Of a DNA stretch of 6,223 nt, positions 5,795-6,223 are shown one piece after another; within the stretch, counting starts at the first letter, position 1, and each line of letters starts with the position of its first letter. Source of the stretch: JBBQWR01 sp038210495. Its GTDB lineage: Bacteria > Planctomycetota > Planctomycetia > Pirellulales > DATAWG01. The position numbers were made by a program, and so were the translations under genes. The stretch is from the NCBI GenBank assembly GCA_038210495.1, contig JBBQWR010000087.1, positions 1-6,223 of the forward strand, given 5' to 3'. The notes beneath the pieces were generated by a model, which had not been told where the DNA came from, did not search any database, and was given only the letters and a program-made list of their open reading frames with translations.

Positions 5795-5852
5795 GGGGGG
5801 GCAAAAGGGAACGCAACTCGAACATGAATTGAGTCGCGTCCCCTTTTCCACT
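5795..5852. repeat. Intergenic palindromic element, copy B (AAAAGGGGAC arms)
   Basis: This is a second full copy of the element at 1440-1496, in the same orientation. A G run and C lead to AAAAGGGAACGC (5803-5814), then the interior with CATGAATTGAGTCGC, then GCGTCCCCTTTT (5836-5847). The interior and right arm match copy A over roughly 28 bases with a single difference (CGAACATG against CGAATATG). The left arm has decayed by one base (GGGAAC for GGGGAC). It begins ten bases past the LRR fragment's stop codon and about 100 bp upstream of the PEP-CTERM frame. Confidence 0.8.
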
Positions 5853-5861
5853 CACATTGTG

Positions 5862-6134
5862 CTACCTCTTGATTGTAATTCCTGTCGCTTTATTAACGGC
5901 GATTGCTTCTCCTTCCGTTATCTGTGTTCGAAACACAGAAATGCAATGAATATTAGGCATCGCGGCAAGCCCGGACAGCATTGTGAAGGTTATTTCCGTG
6001 TCAGTCAGGTTGATTTCGCGAAGCTTCGGCAGTTTGCGCAGAGTCAACAATGCCTTATCTCCGATGGGATTGTTCGAAAGATCTAGCAGCCCGTTGAAAT
6101 AAACCTCTTGCCCCCCAAGGTATAATCTGGGCAC
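5862..6134 (-). CDS. Leucine-rich-repeat protein, C-terminal fragment
   Basis: A 90-codon frame from GTG 6134 encodes three LRR units with exact 24-residue spacing: SNNPIGDKALLTL (I24), LTDTEITFTMLSGL (I48) and FRTQITEGEAIAV (I72). The L.LT.T.IT pattern is that of the LRR class common in planctomycetes, normally parts of much longer exported or regulatory proteins that bind other proteins. Ninety residues without signal peptide or capping domain is too short, so this is the 3' end of a gene. The same frame continues without ATG to a TGA at 6213-6215, crossing the ribosome site and start of the opposing transposase. That suggests the 5' part was removed or displaced by insertion of that element, leaving an unexpressed remnant. 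Base composition is somewhat more AT-rich than the neighbours. LRR nature is fairly sure; start and expression are not. Confidence 0.7.
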   Translation of the reverse strand: MPRLYLGGQEVYFNGLLDLSNNPIGDKALLTLRKLPKLREINLTDTEITFTMLSGLAAMPNIHCISVFRTQITEGEAIAVNKATGITIKR

Positions 6135-6162
6135 GGTGGCGGCAACTGAATCGGTAGGGAGG
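6121..6162 (+). promoter_or_regulatory. Candidate -10 box and ribosome site for the right-edge transposase
   Basis: A perfect TATAAT stands at 6121-6126 and AGGGAGG at 6156-6162, ten bases before ATG 6173. A TTGAAA at 6094-6099 is the best -35 match but the 21-base spacer is too long, so the promoter is only a candidate. The ribosome site supports the choice of ATG 6173 over ATG 6179. Confidence 0.45.
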
Positions 6163-6172
6163 CCAGTTTCCG

Positions 6173-6223
6173 ATGGCGATGGGAAAGCACAAGCAGCTTC
6201 AGGAAGCGTTGTTCATCACGGCC
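6173..6223 (+). CDS. Transposase N-terminus (gene continues beyond window)
   Basis: Seventeen codons from ATG 6173 read MAMGKHKQLQEALFITA and stay open to the window edge. A short M(A)MGK-basic segment followed by Q..LF(I/V)(A/T)(T/A) is how I recall many planctomycete DDE transposases of the IS1182/IS5-like type beginning, before a PGHPFY segment that would lie outside the window. AGGGAGG ten bases upstream supports real translation. It is head-to-head with a truncated LRR gene, which fits an insertion. With only 17 residues the family assignment is tentative, though a mobile-element gene is the best explanation. Confidence 0.55.
   Translation, partial: MAMGKHKQLQEALFITA

Noticed and set aside
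5921..5939. Perfect 8-bp palindrome TCTGTGTT-CGA-AACACAGA
   Set aside because: It lies inside the LRR coding frame (FRT region) with no second copy in the window. It is most likely chance, so it is not listed as a regulatory site.

Overview
The window is GC-rich chromosomal DNA that looks like a planctomycete of the Pirellula type. This is an inference from four things seen together: a VPEP/PEP-CTERM exported protein, a 24-residue-periodic leucine-rich-repeat (LRR) fragment of the planctomycete style, abundant transposase genes, and intergenic palindromes carrying AAAAGGGGAC / GTCCCCTTTT arms. No ribosomal or housekeeping marker is present to fix the taxon.

Layout, left to right. (1) Positions 1-1063 (minus) encode an ISAs1-family DDE transposase, intact at its N-terminus and running off the left edge. 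(2) Just beyond the insertion sequence, 1182-1352 (plus) reads as the C-terminal tail of a secreted-type protein with strong GC3 bias, probably a gene beheaded by the IS. (3) Positions 1380-1496 hold two stacked repeat structures. (4) A mazE-mazF toxin-antitoxin operon (1617-2206, plus) follows, with a GTGA overlap and an inverted repeat in its promoter region. (5) A 604-residue exported YtcJ-type amidohydrolase (2268-4082, minus) converges on mazF. (6) Positions 4121-4361 carry two further hairpin elements, one of them a 101-bp MITE-like palindrome. (7) A PEP-CTERM protein with two tandem NPSFE...GW beta-sandwich-like domains (minus, stop at 4370) is next. (8) At the right edge the C-terminal part of an LRR protein (5862-6134, minus) lies head-to-head with the first 17 codons of a second transposase (6173 onward, plus), which appears to have truncated the LRR gene.

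The genes do not form one pathway. mazEF is a self-contained post-segregational/stress module. The amidohydrolase and the PEP-CTERM protein are independent exported proteins on the same strand, separated by 287 bp. The unifying signal is the repeat family: every main intergenic gap in the window carries a copy of, or a piece of, a palindromic element with GGGGAC/GTCCCC arms and A4/T4 flanks, and no arm was noticed inside a coding region. I see no convincing new multi-gene system. The repeat family and the two IS-truncated gene ends are the parts most worth following up.
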